A stretch of DNA of 7,152 bases from Candidatus Firestoneibacteriota bacterium (GTDB taxonomy: Bacteria > Oederibacteriota > JAAXVQ01), in the NCBI GenBank assembly GCA_013335425.1, contig JAAXVQ010000096.1, forward strand, positions 1-7,152. The letters are read 5' to 3'. The notes under the pieces are model-generated. The model did not search any database, was not told the DNA's origin, and saw only the letters and a list, made by a program, of their open reading frames with translations. Positions 1 to 5,788 of the stretch are shown here, one piece after another (positions within the stretch are counted from its first letter, which is position 1; each line of letters opens with the position of its first letter). The position numbers and the translations under genes were made by a program.

Positions 1-1070
1 ACCAAGCCGATAAGAATTTGCCGCAATCCGGCACCGATCGGATTTTTCCCCGTCACCAAGGTAATGCCGGCACCGATGACAAACAAACCCAACGAACTTG
101 CCCCCAAGCTCCAAAGCACGCCTTCGGACCCATGCACGAAGAAAAAGGGCGCTACAGGCATGATCGCTCCCAGGGCGAAGAGCAAAAATGATGTGAACGC
201 GGCGACCCAAGCCGAACCACCCAAGGCTTCCGGGTCAATGCCCAATTCCTCCCGCGCAAGTGTGTCCAAGGCATGGGTGGGGTCCGAGAGCAGACGTTCT
301 GCGAGGGCCTGGGCTTGCGCGGCCGGCAGGCCTTTGGCCTGGTATATAAGGGCCAGTTCTTCCTGCTCTTCGGCCGGATCCTTTTCCAATTCACTTTTTT
401 CAACGGCAATCTGACGCTGATAAAGCTCGCGCGAACTTTGCACCGATAGCCATTCTCCCAGGGCCATGGAAATCGCACCCGCGAGCATGCCGGCCAGACC
501 CGTGATCAATATGCCGGAACCGCTCACCTGGGCGCCGGCCACGCCCATGACCAGGCTTAGGTTGGAGACTAGGCCGTCGTTGGCTCCTAAAACCCCGGCG
601 CGCAGGGCATTGCCTCCCAGAGAGCGATGCCGTCCTTCCAAACGGGCAATGGCGCCGCCGGCCAACCCTTGATCCTGATCGTTCATGGCGCCGAACACGC
701 GGGCATGGCTTTGCTCCGCTTGCGGCATTCTTGCGGCCACGGCTTCGGGCTGATCGTCGTATTCCGAGACCGCCCCTTGCTCCAGGGCGGCCAGGGAAGG
801 CAATATCATTTTTACCCCGAAACGTTGTGCCAGCCAAACCAGCAGGCGAATGCGCAAATTTACCGAGTTTCGGGGCAAGGTTCCCCCGGCCGCCAGCATC
901 CGTTCTTCCCAGAAACGGGCATGCTTTTTCTCCACGTCCGCCAGTTCCCGGAACAAATCAGCACGCCCCGGATGCGTTTCGGCCAGCGCAAGCTTTTCGT
1001 ATAGAAAAACGGCATTGGTCTCGTTTCGCCAATTCTGCAAATACCGTGCCCGATCGTGCTTAACGGACAT
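1..1070 (-). CDS. Ferritin-like (rubrerythrin) domain fused to VIT1/CCC1 metal transporter, MbfA-like; 3' end beyond the window
   Basis: The minus-strand frame from ATG 1070 is open to the left edge (356 codons), preceded by GGGAGG four bases upstream. Residues about 10-130 form a four-helix ferritin-like domain with the expected diiron ligands: E17, E47-x-x-H50, E97/E103 and E119-x-x-H122. From about residue 148 the VIT1/CCC1 part begins with HRSL and a first membrane helix carrying the GANDGLVSNLSLVMG signature. A second helix ends in MALGEWLSVQS, followed by a charged, Glu-rich cytosolic metal-binding helix segment (IAVEKSELEKDPAEEQEE) and further hydrophobic helices running to the edge. 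Family knowledge: this architecture (membrane-bound ferritin A, MbfA) exports iron or manganese from the cytoplasm across the inner membrane, the ferritin-like part probably sensing or delivering metal. From the family's usual ending I infer only about 20 residues are missing. It lies 45 bases downstream of the decayed thiol-redox gene and may once have been co-transcribed with it. The metal cannot be told from sequence. Confidence 0.9.
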   Translation of the reverse strand, partial: MSVKHDRARYLQNWRNETNAVFLYEKLALAETHPGRADLFRELADVEKKHARFWEERMLAAGGTLPRNSVNLRIRLLVWLAQRFGVKMILPSLAALEQGAVSEYDDQPEAVAARMPQAEQSHARVFGAMNDQDQGLAGGAIARLEGRHRSLGGNALRAGVLGANDGLVSNLSLVMGVAGAQVSGSGILITGLAGMLAGAISMALGEWLSVQSSRELYQRQIAVEKSELEKDPAEEQEELALIYQAKGLPAAQAQALAERLLSDPTHALDTLAREELGIDPEALGGSAWVAAFTSFLLFALGAIMPVAPFFFVHGSEGVLWSLGASSLGLFVIGAGITLVTGKNPIGAGLRQILIGL

Positions 1071-1115
1071 ACTGCCTCCCAAGCGGCGATAGCAACCTTC
1101 CAACCCCGCGCGGAC

Positions 1116-1833
1116 TCATTCCTTGGGCATTTCCTGAGGAGGACGCGAACCCCGATACAGGATGTTTCCGTTTTTCCCCACAATGACCGTGAGCGGCACC
1201 CGTCACCCCGTAGCGTTTGGCCACGGACTTGTCCGTATCGAGCAGGACCTGAAAAGGATAGCCGTTGCGGGTTTGAAATTTCTGCGCCTTGGCAGCCTGA
1301 TCTCCGGCATTAATCCCCAAAAAGCCACGTCCGCTTTCCCTTTCGCCTGAAATTCGGCCAATTGCGGAATTTCTTCCTTGCAGGTGGTGCACCAGGCGGC
1401 CCAAAAATTCAGGACCACGGTTTTTATACCCGCGACTTCGTGCAAGGTGAAGGTTTTCCCATCCAGTCCGGGCAAGGAAAAATCCGGTGCTTTTTCCGCG
1501 GCCGAGGCCGCTCCCGCCACTTGTCCGCGCCGGCCGAAGCGCCGGTTAGAAAAGGCAGGCCATACCAATCCATCATGCTGCCGCCGATGGCCAGCAGAAA
1601 AATCCCGAAGCCCAGGTAAATCCAGGGGTTGGTGGTGATCGCGCCGAACATGTTGCCGGTTAAGGCCGCCACCATGCCCAGCACCGTGTAAACCGCCGCC
1701 AAACCCAGGACGTAAAACAGGGAATCCGTCAGACGCCGGGAAAGCGTCCCCCGGTCGATCTGGTGCACGGTCACGCACCCCCCGAACCAGCCAGGCAGAT
1801 GAGTGCCGCTATCCGCCATAATATTTTCCTCAC
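1116..1833 (-). pseudogene. Frameshifted and internally deleted CcdA/DsbD-type membrane protein fused to a TlpA-like thioredoxin domain
   Basis: Homology runs continuously through three reading frames. GTG 1833, with AAGGAG five bases upstream, opens a convincing signal peptide (MRKILWRIAALICLAGSGGA) that stops at 1771. Within the six-G run at 1778-1783 the frame changes to a CcdA/DsbD-like membrane piece (SLFYVLGLAAVYTVLGMVAA, then the ALTGNMFGAITTNPW region and a second helix to about 1555). Near 1520-1555 it changes again into a TlpA-type domain (APDFSLPGLDGKTF, then NFWAAWCTTCKEEIPQLAEF) with an intact WCTTC redox motif. A third shift at the T5 run 1319-1323 continues in LGINAGDQAAKAQKFQTRNG to YGVTG, and a fourth near 1199-1201 restores VPLTVIVGKNGNILYRG and the stop at 1116. 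Full CcdA has six helices with two redox cysteines; only about two helices remain and the cysteine-bearing ones are gone. Intact, it would pass electrons from the cytoplasm to periplasmic thiol partners. I infer a real pseudogene, because neighbouring long genes have no frameshifts; clustered assembly error is the alternative. Confidence 0.8.
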
Positions 1834-1837
1834 CACG

Positions 1838-1844
1838 TCTCCTT
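1838..1844 (-). promoter_or_regulatory. Ribosome binding site deciding the GTG start of the CcdA-TlpA remnant
   Basis: On the minus strand AAGGAGA lies five bases (counting from AAGGAG) before GTG 1833. The frame it serves encodes a textbook signal peptide but closes after 20 codons. The longer overlapping frame from ATG 1864 has no such site, so GTG 1833 was very probably the original start, which places the first lesion just downstream of the signal peptide. Confidence 0.65.
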
Positions 1845-2033
1845 ACCCGCGGCTGCCGATCCACGTTGCCGGCAACCGTGATGTAAAAATAGTCAATCGA
1901 ACCTAAAAACCGAAAAACCTCGGAATGTTAGGACCCCAATTATTTGAGCAGGTTCATCTTCCTGGAGAAAAAACCGCAGACCGCATTTATATCCGGCAAC
2001 CGCATCAGTGTACTATGCAAGCTTGTCCCGAAC

Positions 2034-2070
2034 AAATAAAAAAACCGGAAGCTTTCATTCTTCCGGTTTT
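2034..2070 (-). terminator. Intrinsic terminator behind the PilZ gene
   Basis: A perfect 11-bp inverted repeat AAAACCGGAAG (2041-2051) / CTTCCGGTTTT (2060-2070) encloses an 8-base loop. Read on the minus strand, the stem ends in CCGGTTTT followed by TTTATTTG, giving a long T-rich tract. It lies about 60 bases downstream of the PilZ stop. On the plus strand the stem also ends in TTTT, so it might work weakly both ways. It separates the PilZ gene from the redox/VIT1 genes further left, arguing that these are distinct transcription units. Confidence 0.88.
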
Positions 2071-2130
2071 AAAAAACGGCCATCCTGAATACTCAGTAAA
2101 AATAAAAATTTCCCAGATGCCAACCCGGAT

Positions 2131-2568
2131 TTACGCCTCGCCGCCTTCAAACGGGCTTTCACCCAAAATCATCAAGGACCCGTCCAATTGATAGTCATTG
2201 AGAAAACGGATAAAGCGCTTGCCGTGGTGCAGGTCCGGGACTAAAAATTTAATTCCGACTTTGTACTGTTCTGGGCCGGAGGGCTGACACCACACGACAT
2301 CCGCCAGCACCAGTACCGGCAACAAGCCTCCCTCCTCCAATTCCGCAGCTTCGCCTGCAACGGCTATTCCCGGCGCGGGCAGAAACAAAGTTACCAATAA
2401 TTTTTGCCCGATTTCCAACCGACGATCAATGACCATGGAAACACCCCGGGCACCCACATCTTCCACTTCCCCTTCCAGGGCGTGATAAATTTTACCCGAC
2501 TCAACATATTTGCATTGAAGCGGCAATTTCATTTTCAATCGCGGACATGCCCGACCGTCCTTTTCCAT
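2131..2568 (-). CDS. PilZ-domain protein (probable cyclic di-GMP receptor)
   Basis: A 145-residue protein from ATG 2568, with GAGGGAG five bases upstream. It is essentially a single PilZ domain: an RxxxR motif (R6-A-C-P-R10) near the N-terminus, a following strand KLPLQCKYV, a divergent second motif E-D-V-G-A-R-G (DxGxxG where the family has D/N-x-S-x-x-G), and the typical late strand VVWCQPSGPEQYKVGIKFL. The C-terminal helix RFIRFLNDYQLD fits the domain's end. Family knowledge: PilZ proteins bind cyclic di-GMP and alter motility, polysaccharide or secretion functions through a partner. Both arginines are present, so binding is plausible, but the serine of the second motif is replaced by glycine. 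No signal peptide or membrane helix is visible, so it should be cytoplasmic. It is probably monocistronic, with its own terminator behind and a hairpin in its leader. No partner is indicated by the neighbours. Confidence 0.85.
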   Translation of the reverse strand: MEKDGRACPRLKMKLPLQCKYVESGKIYHALEGEVEDVGARGVSMVIDRRLEIGQKLLVTLFLPAPGIAVAGEAAELEEGGLLPVLVLADVVWCQPSGPEQYKVGIKFLVPDLHHGKRFIRFLNDYQLDGSLMILGESPFEGGEA

Positions 2569-2603
2569 GTTGACTCCCTCATGGTTTTGGACTCCATCGG
2601 CGC

Positions 2604-2633
2604 GCTAAAGTTCGCTTTCTGAGCAACTTTAGC
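2604..2633 (-). promoter_or_regulatory. Leader hairpin / operator-like inverted repeat upstream of the PilZ gene
   Basis: A perfect 9-bp inverted repeat GCTAAAGTT (2604-2612) / AACTTTAGC (2625-2633). The 12-base interior can add three more pairs (GCT/AGC) around a TTCTG loop, with a single bulged C. It starts 35 bases before the PilZ start codon. It is not followed by a T-run on either strand, so it does not look like a terminator. It may be a protein-binding dyad or an mRNA leader structure; its function is inference. Confidence 0.45.
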
Positions 2634-2641
2634 CCGGTTAA

Positions 2642-2668
2642 TCGTCACCTCGGCACAAGCCGGGGTAT
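2642..2668 (-). repeat. REP-like palindrome, copy 1 (minus orientation)
   Basis: Read on the minus strand this is ATACCCCGGCTTGTGCCGAG followed by GTGACGA. It matches copy 2 (2697-2721) apart from small substitutions and indels and lies in the opposite orientation. As plus-strand RNA it folds as CCTCGGC / GCCGGGG around an ACAA loop, with one G-U pair. It is slightly degenerate compared with copy 2. Confidence 0.55.
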
Positions 2669-2692
2669 AAAAAATCTTTAAAATTTTGGTCG

Positions 2693-2721
2693 CTGGATAC
2701 CGGCTTCTGCCGGTATGACGA
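2693..2721 (+). repeat. REP-like palindrome, copy 2 (plus orientation)
   Basis: CTGGATACCGGCTTCTGCCG followed by GTATGACGA. It forms a perfect 8-bp stem ATACCGGC/GCCGGTAT (2697-2704 / 2709-2716) with a four-base loop. The form 'CTGGAT-CCGGC-loop-GCCGG-ATGACG' is a short dispersed intergenic palindrome seen in many bacterial genomes. It lies between the M15 gene and the PilZ gene, head-to-head with copy 1 about 24 bases away, which is the arrangement of BIME-like pairs. It may protect the 3' end of the M15 transcript. Confidence 0.65.
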
Positions 2722-2790
2722 AAAAGCTTAAAAGCACAGTCTTTTTGTGGCAGGAAGAGTTAGGGGAGGAGGTAAAATTAGAAGGGGAAT

Positions 2791-3864
2791 CTAAATTTCA
2801 GACATTCCGCCGTTTCGAGCCGGTTTGCGGGCGGGCGTGCCCATCCAGCGTGCAGATTGCCGTGTTGGTTTAAACCCGCCGGGTCCGGGCAAACGGGCCG
2901 GTGCTTGTGCCCACCGGGCACTGTAGCCGCGCGCATCAATATGCACGAAAGGGCCATGTTCGGAAGTACGGGGATATAGCCCGATGCCACCTATGAGCGA
3001 AGTATGGTCGGGATCCGTTTCCCAGGCGTCCACCAAGCTGAAAAGCATCTCCGCATCATGGACATCCACGCACCCGTCGTGGTTCAGATCATCTTCCCGT
3101 GCCGAAGTATCCCCTTCCAAGTAGATATCCGCGGCCAATCCCCACTGATGGGCGCTGAAACGCGCATCGTGAATCATTTGGTTGTAATAAGGGGTTCGAT
3201 AAGCGCTTAAAAGGCGTAGTGTCTGACGGGTGTGCCCCTGAAGGTTGAGTTGTTCCAGAATTTTTTCCAGCTTGTCGAGCAGCTCGGGGCGCAACACCAC
3301 GTACTGCAAACCGACATGAGATTCCTTGCAAAGGAACTGTTTCAACTGAAAATGCGGACTGACGAAGGCTTCGCGATTGGCGGCCGTCACCTCGACGAAG
3401 CCTGGCGGCAGGCCATAGCCGGCCACCCGCCCTTGCGGCACAGGGTAGTTCCCGATGTTGTATCCCTGAATTTTTCCGTTTTTCAGCGCCGTGAAAGGCA
3501 CCAGAACAAACATCTGGACGTGCAAGGACTGCTGATCCGAGACACGCTTGAGCTGCACCGAATAAAGGCCCGGTGAAACCGGCGCGGTCCCTTCCCAGGT
3601 TGCGGCCTTGACGGTTTTAAAGACGCAACCGGGCGCTGCCAAAAGGTATTCCTCAGAACCTCCTTTTTCCAGAACTTCCAGGTTTACGGTTTCACCCGGC
3701 AGGACAAACAGACTCTCCGTATTATAGATCAAAATCCGCTGGTTGCCTTGAACCCGGAAACCCGCATGTTCCGGAGAAAAAGCCGCCTCAACCGACAGCG
3801 CCCCACCCAGCAGGCATAGGCCCGGAAATAAAATTAGTCCTAAAACGAAAGAGATGTTCCTCAA
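2791..3864 (-). CDS. Periplasmic M15-family (YcbK/DUF882-like) murein peptidase with an EF-hand-like insert
   Basis: A 357-residue protein starting at TTG 3864, chosen because it opens directly into a signal peptide (MRNISFVLGLILFPG... to about A28) and no in-frame ATG lies nearby. Residues about 30-140 look like a small beta-sandwich domain; 165-318 form the M15 domain: SPHFQLKQFLC, LRLLSAYRTPYYNQ, SAHQWGLAADIY (H239 and D246, zinc ligands) and GPFVHID (H308, third ligand), closing with GYSARW. Family knowledge: such enzymes cut peptidoglycan peptides or cross-links in the periplasm (E. coli MepK/YcbK acts on 3-3 and 4-3 bonds). Between the ligands lies a DLNHDGCVDVHD loop (259-270) matching a calcium EF-hand/dockerin pattern. 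A basic, Pro-rich tail of about 40 residues follows the domain and repeats SARWxxxPAR. At 357 residues it is about twice the length of E. coli YcbK (182). It lies 87 bases behind ldtD, probably in one operon. The weak SD (GGGGGCGG) is buried in a possible hairpin. The exact bond cut cannot be told. Confidence 0.87.
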   Translation of the reverse strand: MRNISFVLGLILFPGLCLLGGALSVEAAFSPEHAGFRVQGNQRILIYNTESLFVLPGETVNLEVLEKGGSEEYLLAAPGCVFKTVKAATWEGTAPVSPGLYSVQLKRVSDQQSLHVQMFVLVPFTALKNGKIQGYNIGNYPVPQGRVAGYGLPPGFVEVTAANREAFVSPHFQLKQFLCKESHVGLQYVVLRPELLDKLEKILEQLNLQGHTRQTLRLLSAYRTPYYNQMIHDARFSAHQWGLAADIYLEGDTSAREDDLNHDGCVDVHDAEMLFSLVDAWETDPDHTSLIGGIGLYPRTSEHGPFVHIDARGYSARWAQAPARLPGPGGFKPTRQSARWMGTPARKPARNGGMSEI

Positions 3865-3866
3865 AA

Positions 3867-3915
3867 AGCCGCCCCCATTTCTCAGGTTGCTCGGCGGCTA
3901 TCGTGATGCCGCCGA
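3867..3915 (-). promoter_or_regulatory. Three-segment alternative hairpin (attenuator-like) between ldtD and the M15 gene
   Basis: On the minus strand, segment 1 TCGGCGGC (3915-3908) can pair with segment 2 GCCGCCGA (3898-3891): 8 bp with a 9-base loop. Segment 2, as AGCCGCC (3899-3893), can instead pair with segment 3 GGCGGCT (3873-3867): 7 bp with a 19-base loop, followed by TTTTG. The pairings exclude each other. The 2:3 form resembles a weak intrinsic terminator and covers the G-rich ribosome site ahead of TTG 3864, while the 1:2 form would free it. The complementarity is seen directly; regulation is inference, and GC-rich repeats of this length can arise by chance. Confidence 0.4.
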
Positions 3916-3951
3916 CATCTGAACGGATTTACCTGCAGTGGCCTTCGGGTT

Positions 3952-5664
3952 TTAAAGCAAGGGCGTGGCTGTGGGTTGGCAAGGGTTCAACAAGGGCCGG
4001 TCCCAAACAGAAGCAAGTTCTTGGTCCCGATGGTAGATGTCCGGAAAAAAGTACAGTAGACCATCGTCCCCGACGAAGGTGGTCATGTAGTTAATATATA
4101 CGGGAACCGGGGTATATAAATCAATAGTTTGTTCAGGTTTTTTTGCCAGCGCCTGAACCAGACGTTCATGCGTCCAGCGGAGCGGATCAGCCAGGAGGGC
4201 CTCTGCCAGCGCCAAGGGTTTCTCAACCCGAATGCATCCATGAGAAAAATCCCGAACCGATTCATTGAAAAGTTCCCGCTGGGGCGTGTCGTGCAGGTAG
4301 ACATCATAAAGGTTCGGCGAAACAAACTTGATGCGCCCCAGGGCATTCCAAGGGCCGGGTTCCTGACGGAAACGATAAAACTCATAATAATCGCTTTTCT
4401 TGACATGGCGCCAGTCCACGCCGGCAGGATCAATAATTTCAATATTCGGTTCCCGGCCCTTCATGGCCAGAATATGATTCTTGGAAAAAAAGGAGTCAGG
4501 GTTGGTCCGAATTTCCGTGAGCTTCTCCTTTAAAATAATCTGCGTGGGTATGACCCAGGAGGGATTGAGAACCACGCTGGAAATTTCAGCGGCAAACACG
4601 GGGGTCATCCGGTATTGTTTTCCCACCACCACGCGCAGACGTAAAGTCGTCCGATCGTCTTCCCGCAGGCGCAGGAGAAAATCCGGGATATTGACCAACA
4701 CATAGCGCCGCCCCAGATCCCGCGGCAGCCAACGTCGGCGTTCGAGATTGATCTCAAGTTGACGGACGATGTTTTCCAAAGGGCGATTTAAAGTGGCTAC
4801 GGTCGCCGAGTCCAAAACGCCGGTGGTTTTAAGACTGTTGCGGCGCTGGTACTGCTTGAGCGCCGCCTGCATTTCCTCGTCCAACCAGGGCTCAAGCCCC
4901 CGCTCTCCGGCCAGGCTTAAATCCCCCAAGGCCCGCAGCTTCCGGCGCACTTCAGGCAGGCGGAGAGCATCCTGTTCCCCCAAATGAATATCGGGTCCCT
5001 CGGGAATGTCGATCCAATCCCCGCGGTCATTTAATGCGCGATAATTGCGTAAGGCATTTTTCAATCCCTGCGTGAGCGTATCCTGGCGGTTCCAAGCCTG
5101 AAAAAATCTAAAAACGCCATCTTGGTCCAGGGCTTCGGCCAGATGCTCGTTCAAATGATAGGCTTTGCGCGGATCGTAAAAAGCGCCGTCGCGTGCTTCC
5201 AAGGACATGCGCCCCACGGCCAGGTGGGTGCCATAGAGAAAAAACGCGTCTGAAAGCAGCAGCTCGGCGCTGGCGGCCAGGACGGCCGCTTGCTGGTTAT
5301 AGGGCGGGCGTGATTCCCGCAGGGCCGGCAACAAGTCGCTCAGCTTTTCCGTATGATAGTCTTCCGGACGAAGCCCTTCGCTCACAGCCTGTGTCAGAAT
5401 TTGCACAAAAGGCTCCGCCTGGGCGGCAAGCCCCTGCGGCGTAAACCAAACGGGTGCAAACCTGCGGGTTTGATAAAACTTTGCCAGTAACGGCAAGGAC
5501 GTAAGCGCCTCGCCTTCCCGGCACTGCATGCCCGCGGCCGGCATCGTCTGCAACCAGAGCGCCATTTCCGCCCGCACACTCTGCAGCGGATCACCCTCCG
5601 CGAAAGCGCTGCCGGAAAGCCACCCGAAGACCAGACATATGCCCGCTCGCCCCATCCATCGCAT
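3952..5664 (-). CDS. ldtD: L,D-transpeptidase, LdtD/YcbB family
   Basis: A 570-residue protein from ATG 5664, close to the 615 of E. coli YcbB. A signal peptide (MRWMGRAGICLVFGWLSGSA then FA|EG, cleavage near residue 22) sends it to the periplasm. Residues about 50-210 form the YcbB-type scaffold (FYQTRRFAPVWF, GLRPEDYH, FFLYGTHLAVGRM). About 235-295 is a peptidoglycan-binding-like helical part (LKQYQRRNSLKTTGVLDSAT). About 318-500 is the YkuD catalytic domain with YLHDTP (H458) and the active-site motif S474-H-G-C477-I-R. The C-terminal DLYTPVPVYINYMTTFV and the GDDGLLYFFPDIY stretch are family hallmarks. All catalytic residues are present. Family knowledge: it cuts the donor tetrapeptide and joins meso-DAP to meso-DAP (3-3 cross-links), which matters when D,D-transpeptidases are blocked or the envelope is stressed. 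GAGG lies 10 bases before the start; ATG 5655, three codons in, is an alternative start. It leads a likely operon with the M15 gene, mirroring ycbB-ycbK. Confidence 0.95.
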   Translation of the reverse strand: MRWMGRAGICLVFGWLSGSAFAEGDPLQSVRAEMALWLQTMPAAGMQCREGEALTSLPLLAKFYQTRRFAPVWFTPQGLAAQAEPFVQILTQAVSEGLRPEDYHTEKLSDLLPALRESRPPYNQQAAVLAASAELLLSDAFFLYGTHLAVGRMSLEARDGAFYDPRKAYHLNEHLAEALDQDGVFRFFQAWNRQDTLTQGLKNALRNYRALNDRGDWIDIPEGPDIHLGEQDALRLPEVRRKLRALGDLSLAGERGLEPWLDEEMQAALKQYQRRNSLKTTGVLDSATVATLNRPLENIVRQLEINLERRRWLPRDLGRRYVLVNIPDFLLRLREDDRTTLRLRVVVGKQYRMTPVFAAEISSVVLNPSWVIPTQIILKEKLTEIRTNPDSFFSKNHILAMKGREPNIEIIDPAGVDWRHVKKSDYYEFYRFRQEPGPWNALGRIKFVSPNLYDVYLHDTPQRELFNESVRDFSHGCIRVEKPLALAEALLADPLRWTHERLVQALAKKPEQTIDLYTPVPVYINYMTTFVGDDGLLYFFPDIYHRDQELASVWDRPLLNPCQPTATPLL

Positions 5665-5788
5665 GTCCGGGAATCCTCAATTCCTGCCAAAAAGCAATCT
5701 GAACACTACGTTTAATAGACACCGCCGCCGTAACACCGCCTCAATTTTCACGTTTCCTGTTTATCTCCAAACCAAAAAGGCTGTATGC

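Larger units (their letters stand above)
1834..2130. other. Intergenic region between the PilZ gene and the CcdA-TlpA remnant
   Basis: No convincing coding frame is seen here. It holds the PilZ-gene terminator (2034-2070), a 12-base perfect palindrome GTTGCCGGCAAC at 1865-1876 in the leader of the remnant gene, and a lone minus-strand TATAAA at 1991-1986 that could be a -10 box but lacks a good -35. A TTGACT at 1896-1891 (minus) has no matching -10. A 10-base direct repeat CCGGCAACCG occurs at 1869-1878 and 1993-2002 and may be chance. I cannot name a supported promoter for the remnant gene. Confidence 0.5.
2569..2790. other. Intergenic region between the M15 gene and the PilZ gene
   Basis: It contains the two REP-like palindromes, the PilZ leader hairpin and an AT-rich stretch at 2667-2687. 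No coding frame or strong promoter is visible. A minus-strand TATACC at 2669-2664 could be a -10 box for the PilZ gene, but no good -35 sits at the right distance. No classical terminator with a T-tract follows the M15 stop; the copy 2 palindrome is the only stable hairpin available. Confidence 0.45.

Noticed and set aside
64..1004. Several plus-strand open frames and a minus-strand frame at 400-837
   Set aside because: They overlap the ferritin-VIT1 gene, have low-complexity Arg/Pro/Ala-rich products with no domains, and are shadows of the real frame.
1424..1864. Reading the 146-codon frame from ATG 1864 as an intact small membrane protein
   Set aside because: Its first residues lack a ribosome site, and another frame there encodes a signal peptide with a good one. 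Its C-terminal part is the out-of-frame TlpA domain, so it is a piece of a broken gene.
1891..1896. TTGACT on the minus strand as a -35 box for the redox remnant
   Set aside because: No -10-like hexamer is found 16-18 bases downstream.
1869..2002. Direct repeat CCGGCAACCG at 1869-1878 and 1993-2002
   Set aside because: Ten bases only and 124 apart, with no gene or element between them that it would explain; likely chance.
2642..2721. CRISPR array
   Set aside because: There are only two related palindromes, in opposite orientation, with no regular spacers or cas genes.
4129..4533. A 134-codon plus-strand frame
   Set aside because: It lies entirely opposite the catalytic domain of ldtD, whose motifs are unmistakable; no ribosome site or recognisable product.
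5193..5524. Opposing frames of 75-98 codons within the 5' part of ldtD
   Set aside because: Shadow frames of the ldtD coding sequence with no independent signals.
5700..5755. CCGCC-rich tandem-like stretch ahead of ldtD as a real repeat
   Set aside because: Only two imperfect ACACCGCC units; too short to distinguish from chance in GC-rich sequence.
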